A stretch of DNA of 64,000 nucleotides, from positions 3,006,260-3,070,259 of the forward strand of contig JAYKKM010000009.1 in assembly GCA_035772405.1 (NCBI GenBank), in the 5' to 3' direction. This DNA comes from Chrysogorgia sp. JL179-B06 (lineage: Eukaryota > Cnidaria > Anthozoa > Scleralcyonacea > Chrysogorgiidae). The position numbers and the translations under genes are program-made. Under the pieces are notes generated by a model. The model saw nothing but the letters and a program-made list of their open reading frames with translations, did not search any database and was not told the DNA's origin. Positions 1 through 11,010 of this stretch are shown here, in pieces; position 1 is the first letter of the stretch, and every line of letters begins with the position of its first letter.

Positions 1-192
1 CTCTAACACTTTTTTACTGATAGCATCCAAATCATCAACTGGATCTGCTATGTTTTTGAGTGTTGAGAGCGCCATATCTGTATCTCCAGACATCTTCCCA
101 CCACTCACGCTTAATTTAGGACCATTGTCTGGGTGTCTCTTCACCCTTCTTAGTATTTTTGTCGCTCTCGTAGTCTCTATCTTCAAATCCAT
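1..192 (-). CDS. Polinton-like fibre/adhesin-type ORF, partial
   Basis: A 64-codon open frame starts at an ATG at 190-192 on the minus strand and runs off the window edge. It contains the stretch LSVSGGKMSGDTDM followed by LKNIADPVDDLDAISKK. Repeats of the type SGG-M-GDIDM...I-LADP-D..DAV-KKYV are known from trimeric fibre or adhesin stalks and from ORFs of cnidarian Polinton-like elements; that assignment is from family knowledge. The neighbouring capsid-like ORF at 1492 supports a Polinton/Maverick origin. Only the N-terminal part is visible, so domain content beyond the repeat is unknown. Confidence 0.5.
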   Translation of the reverse strand, partial: MDLKIETTRATKILRRVKRHPDNGPKLSVSGGKMSGDTDMALSTLKNIADPVDDLDAISKKVLE

Positions 193-1480
193 AATTTAGA
201 CTCATTATACAAATAACATATATCTGCTTATTAGATAACCAGACACAGCCAAAACCCCTAGAACTAGCCCCAACTCTGTCGTATGATTATCTGGTGTCAC
301 CTTTGGTTTGTCCACATGATGTTCTTGGTTTATCAAATATCTCCAGATGCTCTCCACCTTCTTGATGAACTTTCTTGGTTTCCATTGTTGGTGTGTAGTT
401 TAACCCACTGTTTACCCCAAACTTCACACTCTGCGTAGCAGTCTTTAGCAAGGTTGTTGTACCCAGTGATTTTGTTCTTGAGGATTACCACGTTACTTGG
501 CATTAACCATGTAGACGGTGATAGTGCAGAACCACCAACGATTGACACACATGTTCTCGCTTGTGCACCAAGTGTGGAGTAAACAAAGGCTTCTATGGAC
601 TGATTTAGATATTGTCGCCCAATCAACATTGGTAAAACCATTCGACACCAGAGGAACGTATCGTTTATAGTCGTTCTTAACGTCGTTAATCGTGCAGACT
701 CTCTACTCATCTGTTGTACCATCAGCGAGGACTTTACCCTGGTAGTGATGTTTTCTGGGAATCTTGTCTGTCTTATCGTACAATTCTCCAGCATCAAACT
801 CTACACTTATCGATCTCATACTCTCACGACCTTCCATCCTTCTGAGAAGCCTTCTAATGGTAAAGTATAGATGGAACCTCCTTACACTTATGATAATAGG
901 GTGAACGTCTTGCGAGGGTGATAAGTGTTGCAACGACACTCCACAACAGAAACTTGCACAATATGTTGCAAACACGACCCTATAGTAGCTCTCATTGTCA
1001 TCGCAGTTTGACTTTGTGTTTGATGTGGGTGATTTGTAAGATAGATAGTTCAACACATTTTCCGTTGGATACCCATCCCAAAGTCCCCAGTGGTCCTTGT
1101 GACCTTTTGATAGTGGTTGGATAGTTCCACCAGACAGTAATGTTTTTGAAGACTTGTTGTTGTGCAGCCAAATCCACATACTCTTGTCATTTTCACATAC
1201 AAGGTGTCACTAGTTATGTCCATGCTTATAATGTCGTTCTTTCTAAAATATATGTCAACATTAGTTATCTATTTTTGGTTAGCTATCACTGGTTTGTTTA
1301 TCGTTAGATATTTAGTGAACCCTGGGTTACTCTTAAACCTATTCGAGTCTATCGCAATATCACCACTGTTAGTTCTCGTCACAAAGAATATGCGTTTATG
1401 CATGTTGTTATCAACGTCAAGAAAAAACCTATTGTTATCAGCATAAGGATACTTTCTTTTAAACTCGTCATTATAACATA
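193..1480 (-). pseudogene. Degenerate minus-strand coding region, probably of the same Polinton-like element
   Basis: Several long minus-strand open segments (1446-1270, 1179-703, 797-333) follow one another in different frames and lead into the fibre-like ORF at 192. The segment near 1440-1270 has a convincing protein-like composition (acidic/aromatic, e.g. FFLDVDNNMHKRIFF) but ends at a TAG and continues in the same frame. I do not recognise the product. Position between fibre-like and minor-capsid-like ORFs suggests a structural or virion-associated gene of a Polinton-like element, now broken by at least one stop and several frame changes. Confidence 0.35.
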
Positions 1481-1491
1481 CGGTACATTAT

Positions 1492-1978
1492 ATGATCAGA
1501 GTGTCAGCGTTAATTAGTGGTTCAACGAATACTATAGACCTACAAGAGTCCATTTTAGCCATTAACTCAGACCCTTACTTATTAGTGAAAAAGGCAACCA
1601 TCTTTTGGAACTATGCCAACATGACCTCAGCTGATAACGACAAAATAAGTTATAACAGTAGTGACCACGTTTTTAGTCCTGGGTATCACACCTTTAAAAT
1701 GATTGTCGACGATGTAAAAAAGTTAGGAAACATTGAGCTAGTAGCTAACAGACATGACTCAACGTGTACGATAAAGACTGATCAACAAATAGAACTGTTT
1801 AAATTTGGACAACTTTTGGGATTCGACGAAAACACTACAATAAACGCCACGAAAACCAGCCCCAATATTGTGAAGGTTAACAGAGGATTGAAATACATAC
1901 AAGTGACATCTAATATTGTGGACAGATCCAAAAACATATTTAATGGTGTCAAAAGCGATTGTATAACTAGCACACAGA
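1492..1978 (+). pseudogene. Polinton/Maverick minor-capsid (penton-like) protein, 3' truncated
   Basis: An ORF of about 170 codons opens at ATG 1492. The region around residues 90-115 reads as a charged stretch, then KFGQLLGFDENTTI, then an S-N-V-V... strand, then an alternating hydrophobic segment ending IVDRSKNIFNGVKSD. The order (basic beta strand, LLGF, short strand, V-C/S-N-I-V) is what I know from minor capsid (penton-like) proteins of Polinton/Maverick elements. Coding similarity stops near 1978, where the sequence becomes a Kolobok-type terminus; the last residues to the TAG at 2005-2007 are read-through. It is oriented head-to-head with the minus-strand ORFs. The role would be vertex capsomer of a virion; whether any virion is made is not shown. 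Confidence 0.5.
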
Positions 1979-2380
1979 CAAGTGTTTATGAAACGAAATT
2001 TTGGTAGCCTTTTTTATTTTTGATTGTTTTACTGAGTGTCCTGGTATAATTGTTTTCACATTCTATAACGGAAAGTTTATTTTTTTGGGCTCTGAAAACG
2101 GGGAATTGTGGTCTAAAACTGTCCGGAGTCTGAAACCGAGTCGTCATTACCATGACGTCACTGTGAGGACTGGACGTTCTTGTCATCTTGTAGTCGGATC
2201 AATTTTTACAAAAAATGTCGGGATTAGATTCCAATTCGACTGCTGAAAGCGACTCAAGCAGCTCTGAAGACTTTGCGATGGCGAAGTCGCTTGTGGTGGT
2301 GAATTTAGGTCATACGAGGATGAACCATTAGCTCATCAAGTTCAGCAGAAACAAGGTAAGAAGCTGAAGCTCGAATATTT
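1979..2380 (+). mobile_element. Kolobok-type B element, 5' end with first exon of a P2X7-like gene
   Basis: The segment starting near 1979 (tgtttatgaaacgaaatttt, then a T-rich block) matches the terminus found in inverse orientation ending at 28549 (GAAACGAATTTTTCGACCCC). Both are followed within a few hundred bases by an ATG exon coding a Ser/Asp/Glu-rich N-terminus and then a Y-E/D-DEPLA motif. Here the exon is 2215-2355, with a GTAAGA donor, and needs one frame change near 2295. The TTAA expected at the extreme end is eroded. The element is truncated by, or joined to, the MITE at 2381. Confidence 0.5.
2215..2355 (+). pseudogene. First exon of a P2X7-like (cysteine-rich, transposon-borne) gene, frameshifted
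   Basis: ATG at 2215 opens MSGLDSNSTAESDSSSSEDF, an acidic serine-rich start typical of the P2X purinoceptor 7-like intracellular-domain proteins that are multicopy in cnidarians. After a frame change near 2295 the reading continues as FRSYEDEPLAHQVQQKQ, then a consensus-like donor (AAG/GTAAGA). No downstream exon with the WC-C--C motif follows, because the unit is cut at 2381. Compare the paralogous exon on the minus strand at 28209-27955. Confidence 0.45.
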
Positions 2381-2486
2381 GGGATATACTTCATGGTAAC
2401 AATACATATAGTCTCCCACCATATTTTACGGTTATTATTAGGGTTATGGTTAGGATTAGGGTTATGGTTGGGGTTAGGGGTATAAC
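2381..2486 (+). mobile_element. Telomere-motif MITE, half copy
   Basis: Begins GGGATATACTTCATGGTAAC and continues through the CTCCCACC...TTTTACGG block, then a degenerate array of TTAGGG-like units (TTAGGGTTATGG, TTAGGATTAGGG). The other inverted end is missing. Full copies are at 38523-38672 and 46768-46939; a solo end is at 17954-18005. Confidence 0.8.
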
Positions 2487-3615
2487 AAAATTTCTAAAAC
2501 TATTTGTAAAATTCATTAATAATTCATGAAAAGAATTATTACTTTATTATTGAGAAAATAAACACTCCCCTTGCACAAAATTACTAACGTATAAATTTTT
2601 TCGAGTTAATTTATATGACAGAACAATATACATAGTTAGCATATACCAAAACAGTGAATAGTGCTTTCCGTGCAATCTGATTGGTTCCTCTAGCTCGGGA
2701 TATCCTGCACTATTGATGGTTTCGCAAAACAAGATGGTGTCCTTCTCTTGAACGACTTTTCTTTTTACGTAATGCGAGAAATTGGTAAAAGCAGGAAGGT
2801 AGAAAACAATTGCTGTATGCAGGGAAATTATTTTACGTAATATTTATGAAAAACAAGTTGCAAAAAGAGAATAGAAAGTGCTCAAAAACCCGCAGAACAA
2901 CAAAATAAATGTGCTCCAAAAACAAACTCGATTAAACGAACTGACTGTTGTCAGTTTTCTATAGAAAAGTGTACTCCGTAGTTCATATATCGATATTCTC
3001 CTTTATATAGTTTATGAGACAATTTGAATTGCCTTTCATATAGAATTTAATAACATTTACAAACATTAAAAATCATTTCAGTTACAACAAAAACCAAGCA
3101 AAACTTAAAGAATTAGTACGGTATCGGCCGTAAAGATTACCGCGATACACTGCCAAAGAAACTGGCGAGTAATGAACTGAATACTAAATAAATGACCTGA
3201 TTATGACCAGGGAATCATACTACCGATTTTATAACAGTAAACACATACAGAAATTATTTGTAAATTAAAGGAAATTCAACGACTAAACACATGAAACATT
3301 GACACTGCACTGACAGAAATAAAAACGCTTATATAACTCATCTTTTGCAAAGAATAACTCGTTTACCCACCCAGAATTCATTAGCTATCCTTTGTCCTAA
3401 GGTTTTCCCATTTACAGTATTAAAATATTTCCTTTGGGCTAAAATCCAGTGGTCTTTTGCCTTGCTGTGATCCAACTTCGAAACGAGCTGCGAAAGGTTT
3501 TCAAAACGACCGGGCTATCAGCTGTCAAAACTGATAAACAACTCCATATATGGAGTTGTAATGAAACTAACCGAAATTTACCTAATTTTTATCAATTTGT
3601 TTTGGTATATGCTAA
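2487..3615. other. Noncoding AT-rich stretch
   Basis: No supported gene. Short open frames have no family resemblance and there is no splice-site structure I would defend. Confidence 0.6.
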
Positions 3616-3724
3616 AACAATTATTCACCTCAGTGTCAGTGAATAGTGGTGGATATTTACCTCGACGCTTTGCGTCTCCGTAAATATCCACCAGTATTCA
3701 CTTCCACTTTGGTGAATAATTGTT
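3616..3724. repeat. Palindromic (hairpin) MITE
   Basis: The ends are AACAATTATTCACC and GGTGAATAATTGTT, perfect inverse complements, and the inner arms (GTGAATA-TGGTGGATATTTAC and GTAAATATCCACCAGTATTCAC) continue the pairing around a short loop at about 3662-3680. No coding capacity. Confidence 0.8.
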
Positions 3725-4925
3725 AACTATTTCGCTCATTCAGAAATGGCGATCAAATATAGCAAGATAGATAGAACTAATATCGTAGTAGATTGTCCTA
3801 ACTTGCCAGTTTGTCCTTATGTAAAAGATATGGTTCACATACGCCTCATTTCCTCAGGATTTCATTAATTTCGAAACCATGAAATAGCGCCTTAATAGCA
3901 AGTTTGTCCCATAAACTACAACTACTGAGCTACCTACATGCATAACGACGACCCGTTTCATGATACTTTCGTCTGTCTGCAAGAGCAATCTTTCACGGCC
4001 ATATTTATTTCGATGGTGTGACGTCACGTGACGAGTTTCCATGAGAACAAAATAAAAACAAAACGTAGAAAAATTATGTTGTCCTAACGCAACTTGAAAT
4101 GACTTCTCAATAACTTGTTGCAAATATTTTATTGAATTTAATGTTTTTTCAACAAAAATGGCCATGGAGCCAGGCATTAATGTACCTGAGTTTGTTCGTT
4201 ATAGCAAAAAAATGCTAGCGATTTTTTCACTTCCTAGACACTTTAAACTAAAAGTGACAGTACATGCTAATCAAACATGTCAGCCTGGTTAGCTTGGCTC
4301 ACATAAACAACCCCTACAGCATGAGCAAGTCTAGCCTGTCACAGCCCTGACTAAGTAAGGTGTGCAAACACTCACACGATAGCTTGTTCCCGCATCAGAA
4401 GAAGACTGGGGAAGAATAAAGCCATGAATATGCTAATTATTATGAGCTCAAACTGTATGCAATGAGGCAAAATGATACAGCACATCATTTTTATAAACAT
4501 GTATTTTCCTGCCAATTTACTTTGTATATCAGGTATTATTATAGGTGTAATATAAACACACAACTTTCTAATGTTGCATAAATAAATTCCTCAAAAACAT
4601 GGGATTTGATTTATTCATGTAACAAGCAATCACACAAGTGTTCACAACCTTACTCTTGTTGAGGGCTGTGACACAAGCTAGAGCAAATCTCGAATCTGCA
4701 GATCTGTCACTATACAGTACAGTACACATGTACTTGCTTTTTGCATAATATCATTAAAATTCCTCTACCCTGTAAATAAACGTTAAATAATTTTTATAAG
4801 TGGTAGATTATACCACATTTTCAGAATTTAGTGTACTGTTTTTCCTTTATTAAGCCCCGCCCTTCAATAAACTCATAAAATTAATAAGCCACTTGCCCCT
4901 GGGGCTTAGTAGAAGAAATACAGTT
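3725..4925. other. Noncoding stretch
   Basis: No gene supported. A CRE-like TGACGTCACGTGAC motif lies at about 4018-4032; its promoter role is not shown. Confidence 0.5.
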
Positions 4926-5010
4926 TATAAAATAACATGTACACAAGAAGCACTCTGATTGGTCAATACCTGTGTTTGAATCAGAGTATCCAAACACAGA
5001 AATTTCCCGC
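4926..5010 (+). promoter_or_regulatory. Repeated promoter-like block with inverted CCAAT box
   Basis: The block AATAACATGTACACAAGAAG followed by CACTCTGATTGGTCAATACC and then AGAGTATCCAAACAC recurs, with small changes, at 58119-58190. Here it ends about 20 bp before the ATG of a Crypton-like exon. CTGATTGGTCAAT contains an inverted CCAAT box. Its position suggests the 5' end and promoter of the mobile element. Confidence 0.5.
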
Positions 5011-5028
5011 AATAGCTTTTTTTTAAAA

Positions 5029-6255
5029 ATGTCAGGCAATTTTCCTTCAAGTTTGGACAATATATTTAACGAGAGCGAAAACAGTAAACGAAGGTCTATT
5101 ATAACGACAGAGAAAGAAGTAGACGAGTTCGTGGATAATGCACAAGCACAGAGTACGAAATACAAAACAATTTACGCCGTCAACATATTTAAAGGTACGT
5201 ATATTTACAATTTTAAATCTCACTAATATTCATTAGGAACAAAATATTATAATTTTAATGCAAGTAACCACTTTCATGGTAACAGAGATTCTAATATCTA
5301 AACGTTTTCATTTTGAAGAATGGGCTAAACTCCGCATTACAACACAATCAAGTCGCTTTCCTTTGTTCCTTTGAAGGATTTATCTCATGAAGAAACCTAA
5401 AGCTGGTGGCGGTTTTTGAATTCTCCCAGGGGAAATAGGGGTTAATTGTAGCTGATTAGCTGATTTACAATATGATTTGCATAGCTAGCAGGTATTGTAT
5501 ATACAATCCCACCTATTAACAAGAAACACAACTAAAAACAACATAATGAACATAGCACGTTTTCCAAATCACAACAATTTCAACACAACAATCATTTTAA
5601 AAAACGTTAGGTAATACGAGGGAATTTGTTCAAATTTAGTTACAGAAATTCTCAATATGCACTGTACAATTATTAAATATAGCATTTGACCCACGTGCAC
5701 TGCTCATGACTGGAGCTTCTTCTTTTAATATGCATAAACGTTTTGGTTTGGGTTCATCCCTTCTTTCGCAATTTTCGAGCACAGCTGACACCAATTCTTT
5801 CTGTTGCTCTGAAGGTCGTTGGTACATATGCAAGGATGAAACAGAACGATGCCCTGTTCGCGTATTAGCATTTTAGTATGATTAAAGATCATAAAACACT
5901 GAACATGAATGCACTTTTTTTGTCTTTTCAAAGCAAAAACAAATCATGTCGCTTAAAGGAAACCTCCTTCAATTGTGTTGTAAGTCGGATAAATACATTG
6001 AACGTTGGCTTTACGCCAGATACATCCCTCGGGGCCTTTATCTGGCGTGAAGCCTCGGTTCTCGATATTTATCCTATACATATCACGTCTGAGTTGCATG
6101 AAATGGACAACGAGACGTTGGACAGCAACCTACGTTTGTTTTACGCTGAAGTAAAGGTGCAAGACGGCAAAGATTATAGTAGGTCCACTCTGCTAGGAAT
6201 ACAAAGTGGTTTGGAGAGACATCTCAACAGCCCACCACATAACAAAGGCATCCCG
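5029..6255 (+). pseudogene. Crypton-like tyrosine recombinase, first two exons (KIAA1958/ZMYM-like N-terminal domain)
   Basis: Exon 1 (ATG 5029 to 5194, donor AAG/GTACGT) codes an acidic Ser-rich start and then EKEVDEFVDNAQAQSTKYKT, leading into a VNIFK end. Exon 2 (about 6092-6255) codes LDSNLRLFYAEVKVQDGKDY, then SRSTLLGIQSGLERHL and SPPHNKGI. This pair matches the N-terminal core-binding part of Crypton-type tyrosine recombinases (family form: FV--A...NT-Y-T---...F, then L--FY-EVR---G--YS--SL-GIR--L-RHL-SPP). The catalytic half (R...H-x-x-R...Y) is not found downstream, so the gene is truncated. The intron carries a palindromic MITE (5982-6080). Confidence 0.65.
5982..6080. repeat. Palindromic MITE in the Crypton intron
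   Basis: GGATAAATA...GGCTTTACGCCAGATA pairs with TATCTGGCGTGAAGCC...TATTTATCC around a small loop (CATCCCTCGGGGCCTT). Confidence 0.65.
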
Positions 6256-6259
6256 TAGG

Positions 6260-6545
6260 AAAACGACAGACCTTTTAAGACCTTGCAAAAGTCTAGCATA
6301 CGTCTAAAAAGTTGTCTTCAAAAGGTCTAAAAAGATCTTATGACCACCTATGGTAAAAGTCTCGAAAAGGTCTCCCAGGTGAGCTTAATTTGACAAATCG
6401 AAAGACCTTTCGCAACGCCAGGTCAAATTGATTACAATCTTTAAAAGGTCTAGAACGTCTGAAATATCTTTACATAGTCTAGAAAGGTCTAGAAACGTTT
6501 CGAAAGGTCTAAAAGAACTTTTAATGCCTTGAAAGCTCGAAAACC
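6260..6545. repeat. Degenerate array of AAAGGTCTAGA-like motifs
   Basis: AAGGTCT or its complement AGACCTT/AGACTTT recurs every 10-30 bases, in both orientations (AAAAGGTCTAAAAAGATC, AAAGGTCTAGAAACG, GAAAGACCTTTCG). No coding frame survives. Origin unknown. Confidence 0.6.
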
Positions 6546-6956
6546 TACTGGACAAAAAAGTTAATATTAACCATTAAATAAGCGCTGTTGCACGGAGCGT
6601 GTCGTATTGCGATAAACTATCAGCCAAGTGATCACTCTACAAGAAATATGTTCAATAAAACGTTTATTCCACGGAAAACTTCTGAACTAAACTAAATACA
6701 AATTTAGTATCCTCCTTATATTCACTAAATACTTTTACAATAGATACTTTTAGATACTTTAGATACTTTTACAATGGACTATTTACATAGATACTTTTTA
6801 ATTTTTAATCTTTTAATTGAGTTGTAAATTAGGTTTAGAATTATATGTACAATGAATAAAAAAATACTAATATAATTGAACAATAACAAACGAAAAAAAT
6901 AAATATATATATATCAATTAACAAACTTGCAGATAACCTGCGACAGCTAGCCTCAA

Positions 6957-7048
6957 CCGCAGGCAACTCTGTGTCTTCCTTTTCGTGCTTGGCGAAAATT
7001 AAGATTGTTGAAAAGCCGCCGTTTGGGAAGACACAGAGTTGCCTGCGG
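6957..7048. repeat. 23-bp perfect inverted repeat pair
   Basis: The arms 6957-6979 and 7026-7048 (CCGCAGGCAACTCTGTGTCT... and its complement) are perfect and separated by 46 bp. This could be a short foldback element or a hairpin transcript. Confidence 0.75.
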
Positions 7049-7606
7049 AGAAGCGGTGTTACTAGCTTTTGGCACATGTCCCAATTCAAATTAAGCGACA
7101 CGTTTTTATCCGTTGTCGTTGTCTCACATACACAATACGAATATCTGTACGCATGCATGGCATCATTTGTGCCATCCGCCACGTTGACGCATTCATTTCA
7201 CATGTGCCCACTTTAATTTTAGATCAAATTTCTTTTTCTCTGAGTGGGGATCAGATGTGTTAGCAAGAATAACGCCTAAAATTAGTGAAACATTGTCTCA
7301 ATAAATGTAGACAATAAAATCAATGGCATTGCTAGATAAAAGAATAAAACTATGAACTAATTATAAGTCAAAGTACTTTCGTGTGTGTCCAAGTTCCGAT
7401 GTTCGTCTCGATAGTAACCATCAACCATGTGGAATAGATTTACTTCATTGTCATCAATTTATTTTTCAGGTCTTGCTTGGGCTGAGGTGCACTTGTTAGT
7501 AAACATTTTGTTTATTTTGGAACTGTCCAAAGGGGCCACGTTAAATATTTTGGCAGCGACAAGCATGTACCCTACAAATAAAATCATCATTTATATATTA
7601 GTTTAA

Positions 7607-8052
7607 CTCTTTCCCTACGGGCGCAGTTAAAATGGGTCGTTGATGACCCGCAAAGTCGTCAATCGAAAAACACGGCACACGTTAACGCAAGATTAAAAAT
7701 TGAAATTCGACAAGCGCCAGGAACATGAAATCCACGCACACGCCAAGTTTGATTTGATTTCATAAACAACTCTGCGATTGGTGGCATTTTGAGTTTTCAA
7801 GATGCTATGCGGGCGTGCAAGATGGCCTTTTCTGGAAAAATGTAAATTTTTCAACCTGATTTATGATAATTAATGCTAATTTATATTAACATAATGTGTT
7901 TTGTTCGGGAAATTTAAAAGAACAAGTAAAAGCCGGTTTATTGGGCTTCCAGAAAATGTATAGCTTTCGCAACAGTTATGGTTATTTCAAGAGATATCAA
8001 TAGAACAACGTGGTGGTTCAATTTTTAATGTTTTTCAGCCGTAGGGAAAGAG
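7607..8052. mobile_element. TTAA-flanked MITE in the last BEN intron
   Basis: Inverted ends CTCTTTCCCTACGG (7607-7620) and CCGTAGGGAAAGAG (8039-8052), each flanked by TTAA (7603-7606, 8053-8056). The 446-bp body has no ORF. TTAA duplication fits mobilisation by a Kolobok or piggyBac-type transposase. Confidence 0.85.
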
Positions 8053-8510
8053 TTAAACAGTATAACAAATTAAAAATGCATGCGCTGATAGGCTGAAAGC
8101 CGTGTTTCTATCAACGATGGCCAACGAAGGCGAAGCCTGAGTTGACTATTCGCTCATAGACAACGAGGACGAGTTGTCTAATTGTTTTAGTAGAAACAAA
8201 TTAGTGAACTATTTATTACAAATCATGCATTCTTCAAACAATTATCCAAAAACTCATCTTAAACCTCCCCAAAACGAGAGTTTTCTACATTGTTTTGAGC
8301 GCGAACCTTTAATCACAAACAGCTAAAATGTCGATAAATATGTTCTGTGACAGCCAACAAGAAAAACGAGAAGATTGGATGCTTTTCTTCACAGTTAAGA
8401 GCGTTTATGTTCATTTGACCAGTCGACAACACTGTCTGGCGTGAGTAAGGAGAATGTATATTTTCATCATTTTAATAAAAGAGTCTTATTACTTACTTCC
8501 TTCCGTGTTT

Positions 8511-8640
8511 ACATAAAGTTATAGAAACACTCGTGAAAGTTTGGGATAACTCGAAATAGCGTGGAAACACTCGCCCTGCTGGCTCATACTAATTTCTCGT
8601 TCTCCCAAACTTCCACTCGTGTTTCTAAACTGTATGTAAG
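8511..8640. repeat. Foldback MITE
   Basis: TTACATAAAGTTATAGAAAC followed by ACTCGTGAAAGTTTGGG pairs imperfectly with CCCAAACTTCCACTCGTG followed by TTTCTAAACTGTATGTAA. Confidence 0.65.
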
Positions 8641-10670
8641 CACAGAAAATGTTTTCTATTTCGTAAATAGTACGCTATTACAGAGCTTATTTGACTACAT
8701 ATAAATACCTTTTATTGCTGACACGATACTGGGGTCCAATACTTCTTTGCCAGACGGAAAAACACGGTTTCCAAAACCGACTGATTTAGCCAATGTATCC
8801 TCCGTAAAAAAGTGGTCCATTATGAGGCGGAACAACACTTTCAGAAAAACACCTGATCCCGGGCACAATTCTTACTTGCTCTCTCCCTTTTCAAAGTGCG
8901 ACGAAGACGTGACGATGTTTGTCTTAGCGATAACTACTGCAGATGTTTCAACAGATTTCACAGTACTCCACAAATACATATATGTTAAAACATTAAATAT
9001 GCCTTGATACCTTGTCTCTAATTCACCTAGTATAAAACTGGCCGGCTTTCAAGAATACACTGTTGCATTGGGATTAAAAAATAAAAATAAGTACGAGACT
9101 TACCACTGGTACCGCTGCCCACGAATTAACATCATTTGACCACGTCACGGAAATTTCTTCTTTGTGTTGGTCTTTGCAAAGATACTCAGTTAATGACTCC
9201 AAATAAGAAATTGCGGCCATCGGAGCTCTAGGGAGTCCTATATAATTGGTATATAAATCGAATTAACTTTATTATGTAATTTTTCAGCAATAACTGTATA
9301 TTATATTTAATGTTATTCATACTTCATGTATGAATGGTATATAGTCAACAAAATCAATTGATGTAAAAAAGGTGTGAAAGAGTGTTCCATCAGATATCTA
9401 TGTAAACACCGACAAATGTTTTTTTAAAACATGAAACGTATACGGAGATTCGTAAGTGGTAACACACTACGAGGTGTTTGCGTCTGTATATGTGATGAAA
9501 CACTTTTTCAGTGTTGCTTTTCACATTTCGTAAATTAGAAATAGTTTGCTTTAACCGTTCGTTTTCTGCACGTAGTTCTACACATTCATGACATTGGAGT
9601 GTATCGTTTTCCTCATTTTCTTCACGTTCATAATCCTGTAAGTCGTCGCAGTCATAAGAAAGGCATATTTCATTGTTTATCTCAGAAGGCAAAGTTGTCA
9701 CAAATGTTCTTGATTGTTTACTAGAATTTGAAATGGGAGTCTGGAAATGTAGTTGCCGTGATGCTACTAGTCCACTGTTTACTGGTGAGGTGTTCTTAGG
9801 CGGTGAAGAGGGAGACTCCATATTGCACATGTCCTGATGGTATGATATAGGGGTACTGGTGTATTTAGGTGTAACTTTTGTTCAAGTCGAGGTAGTGTTA
9901 TGGGAACTGCATTGGGAATGTTCCTGTAGTTGTGGTTTGGGAGTGGGAGGCGGTGTTGAACATGTAGTACTTGAAGACCGAAGAGAGTTGCTCCAGTTGC
10001 AGTAGTTTTGAATTACAGCCTTTGGTGGCCCTAATAAATCGATAAATGTTCTCGTTTCTTTCTCCAAATGACCGTTCGCAGGCGTTGATACATGGCTTCT
10101 AATTTCTGGGGAAGGTCGAGGATATATGTTTGGTGTGGCAGTCGTGGAAACTGAGCATCGAAGGTTTTGAACGGAATCGTTTAGCTCCACATTGCTAGTG
10201 CAGATAGCTTCAGAGAATGTTTCCGTTGACTCATTTAGTGTAGCTTGGATGACTTCTTTGGCCATCATTCTTGCACTTTCAATCTGTTTGCTTTTTAGGC
10301 TGGGCAGTCGGGGGTTCTTTGTGGATTTTTTATTTTTCCTCACGATTTTAATTCTTCGTCTTGTTTGTTATTTTAGGGCTCTTATTTTCCTTTTCATCTG
10401 ATGAATTCGGACTCAGATCTCTTGCCTTTGCCGTTTTTGTTCGCTTTCTTTTTCTTCCCGCTATATTATTAATTTCCACTTCCCTATCTTCTGCAGGCTT
10501 TCTTCATTATCTTGAGAAAGATAATTCGAAAAAAAAATTTTTAATTTGGGAGTTTAAACATTGAAATGCATGCTTGCAAAAATGTCAAATTCAATGCTAC
10601 ATGCAATGCACCGTTAAAGTTGCGTTAGTCATCGTTATATGGTCATCGTAGCACTACGATAATTGCATAA

Positions 10671-11010
10671 CGATATGAGAGAATTGATGTCATCATTCTT
10701 AATTACTCAGGAAATCTTATGATGTGTGATAAAATATGCCACAGGGTACATACAGGCTGTTAGTTTTATCGAGACACAAATCTAAAATTTCCCAACTTGG
10801 TTGCTTTTGCAAATAAACGAACAGTGTTTCCTAGGATAAATACATTAAATATAGATAAATACACACGATATGAGAGAATTGATGTCATCATTCTTAATTA
10901 CTCAGGAAATCTTATGATGTGCGATAAAATATGCCACAGGGTACATACAGGCTGTTAGTTTTATCGAGACACAAATCTAAAATTTCCCAACTTGGTTGCT
11001 TTTGCAAATA
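10671..11010. repeat. Direct duplication, period 195 bp
   Basis: The segments 10671-10815 and 10866-11010 are nearly identical (one visible difference, TGTGATAAAA against TGCGATAAAA). A trace of a third junction (AGGATAAATACATT) follows each copy. Recent tandem duplication; noncoding. Confidence 0.9.

Larger units (their letters stand above)
7459..10560 (-). pseudogene. BEN-domain gene, multi-exon, one clear nonsense codon
   Basis: Read on the minus strand: a basic, Ser-rich N-terminus (about 10530-10345, RKRKRTKTAKARDLSPNSSD), a frame change near 10345, a long low-complexity segment (10343-9885), an in-frame TGA at 9882-9884, then the same frame continues to a coiled coil (HECVELRAENERLKQTISNL) ending near a weak donor at 9525. 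A possible short exon is 9222-9103 (MAAISYLESLTEYLCKDQ..., GTAAGT donor). Exon 8852-8709 codes FRLIMDHFFTEDTLAKS and LDPSIVSAIK; exon 7571-7459 codes YMLVAAKIFNVAPLDSSKIN and then MFTNKCTSA before TAA. The last two match the C-terminal half of a BEN domain (F-----F----LA-S......LD---V-AI---......W/I-N---NKC--ARR). BEN proteins bind DNA and repress transcription, and BEN genes also occur as transposon passengers. Exon joins are my inference. Confidence 0.5.

Noticed and set aside
1782..1973. Minus-strand 63-codon ORF opposite the capsid-like ORF
   Set aside because: Shadow frame; no conserved feature, whereas the plus strand has family motifs.
2400..2486. Interstitial telomere from chromosome fusion
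   Set aside because: The same TTAGGG-like core lies inside MITE copies with TIRs and TSDs at 38523 and 46768, so it is transposon sequence.
10671..11010. CRISPR-like or LTR pair
   Set aside because: Two long copies with 195-bp period and no TG...CA ends, primer-binding site or coding interior; simply a tandem duplication, and the window is eukaryotic.
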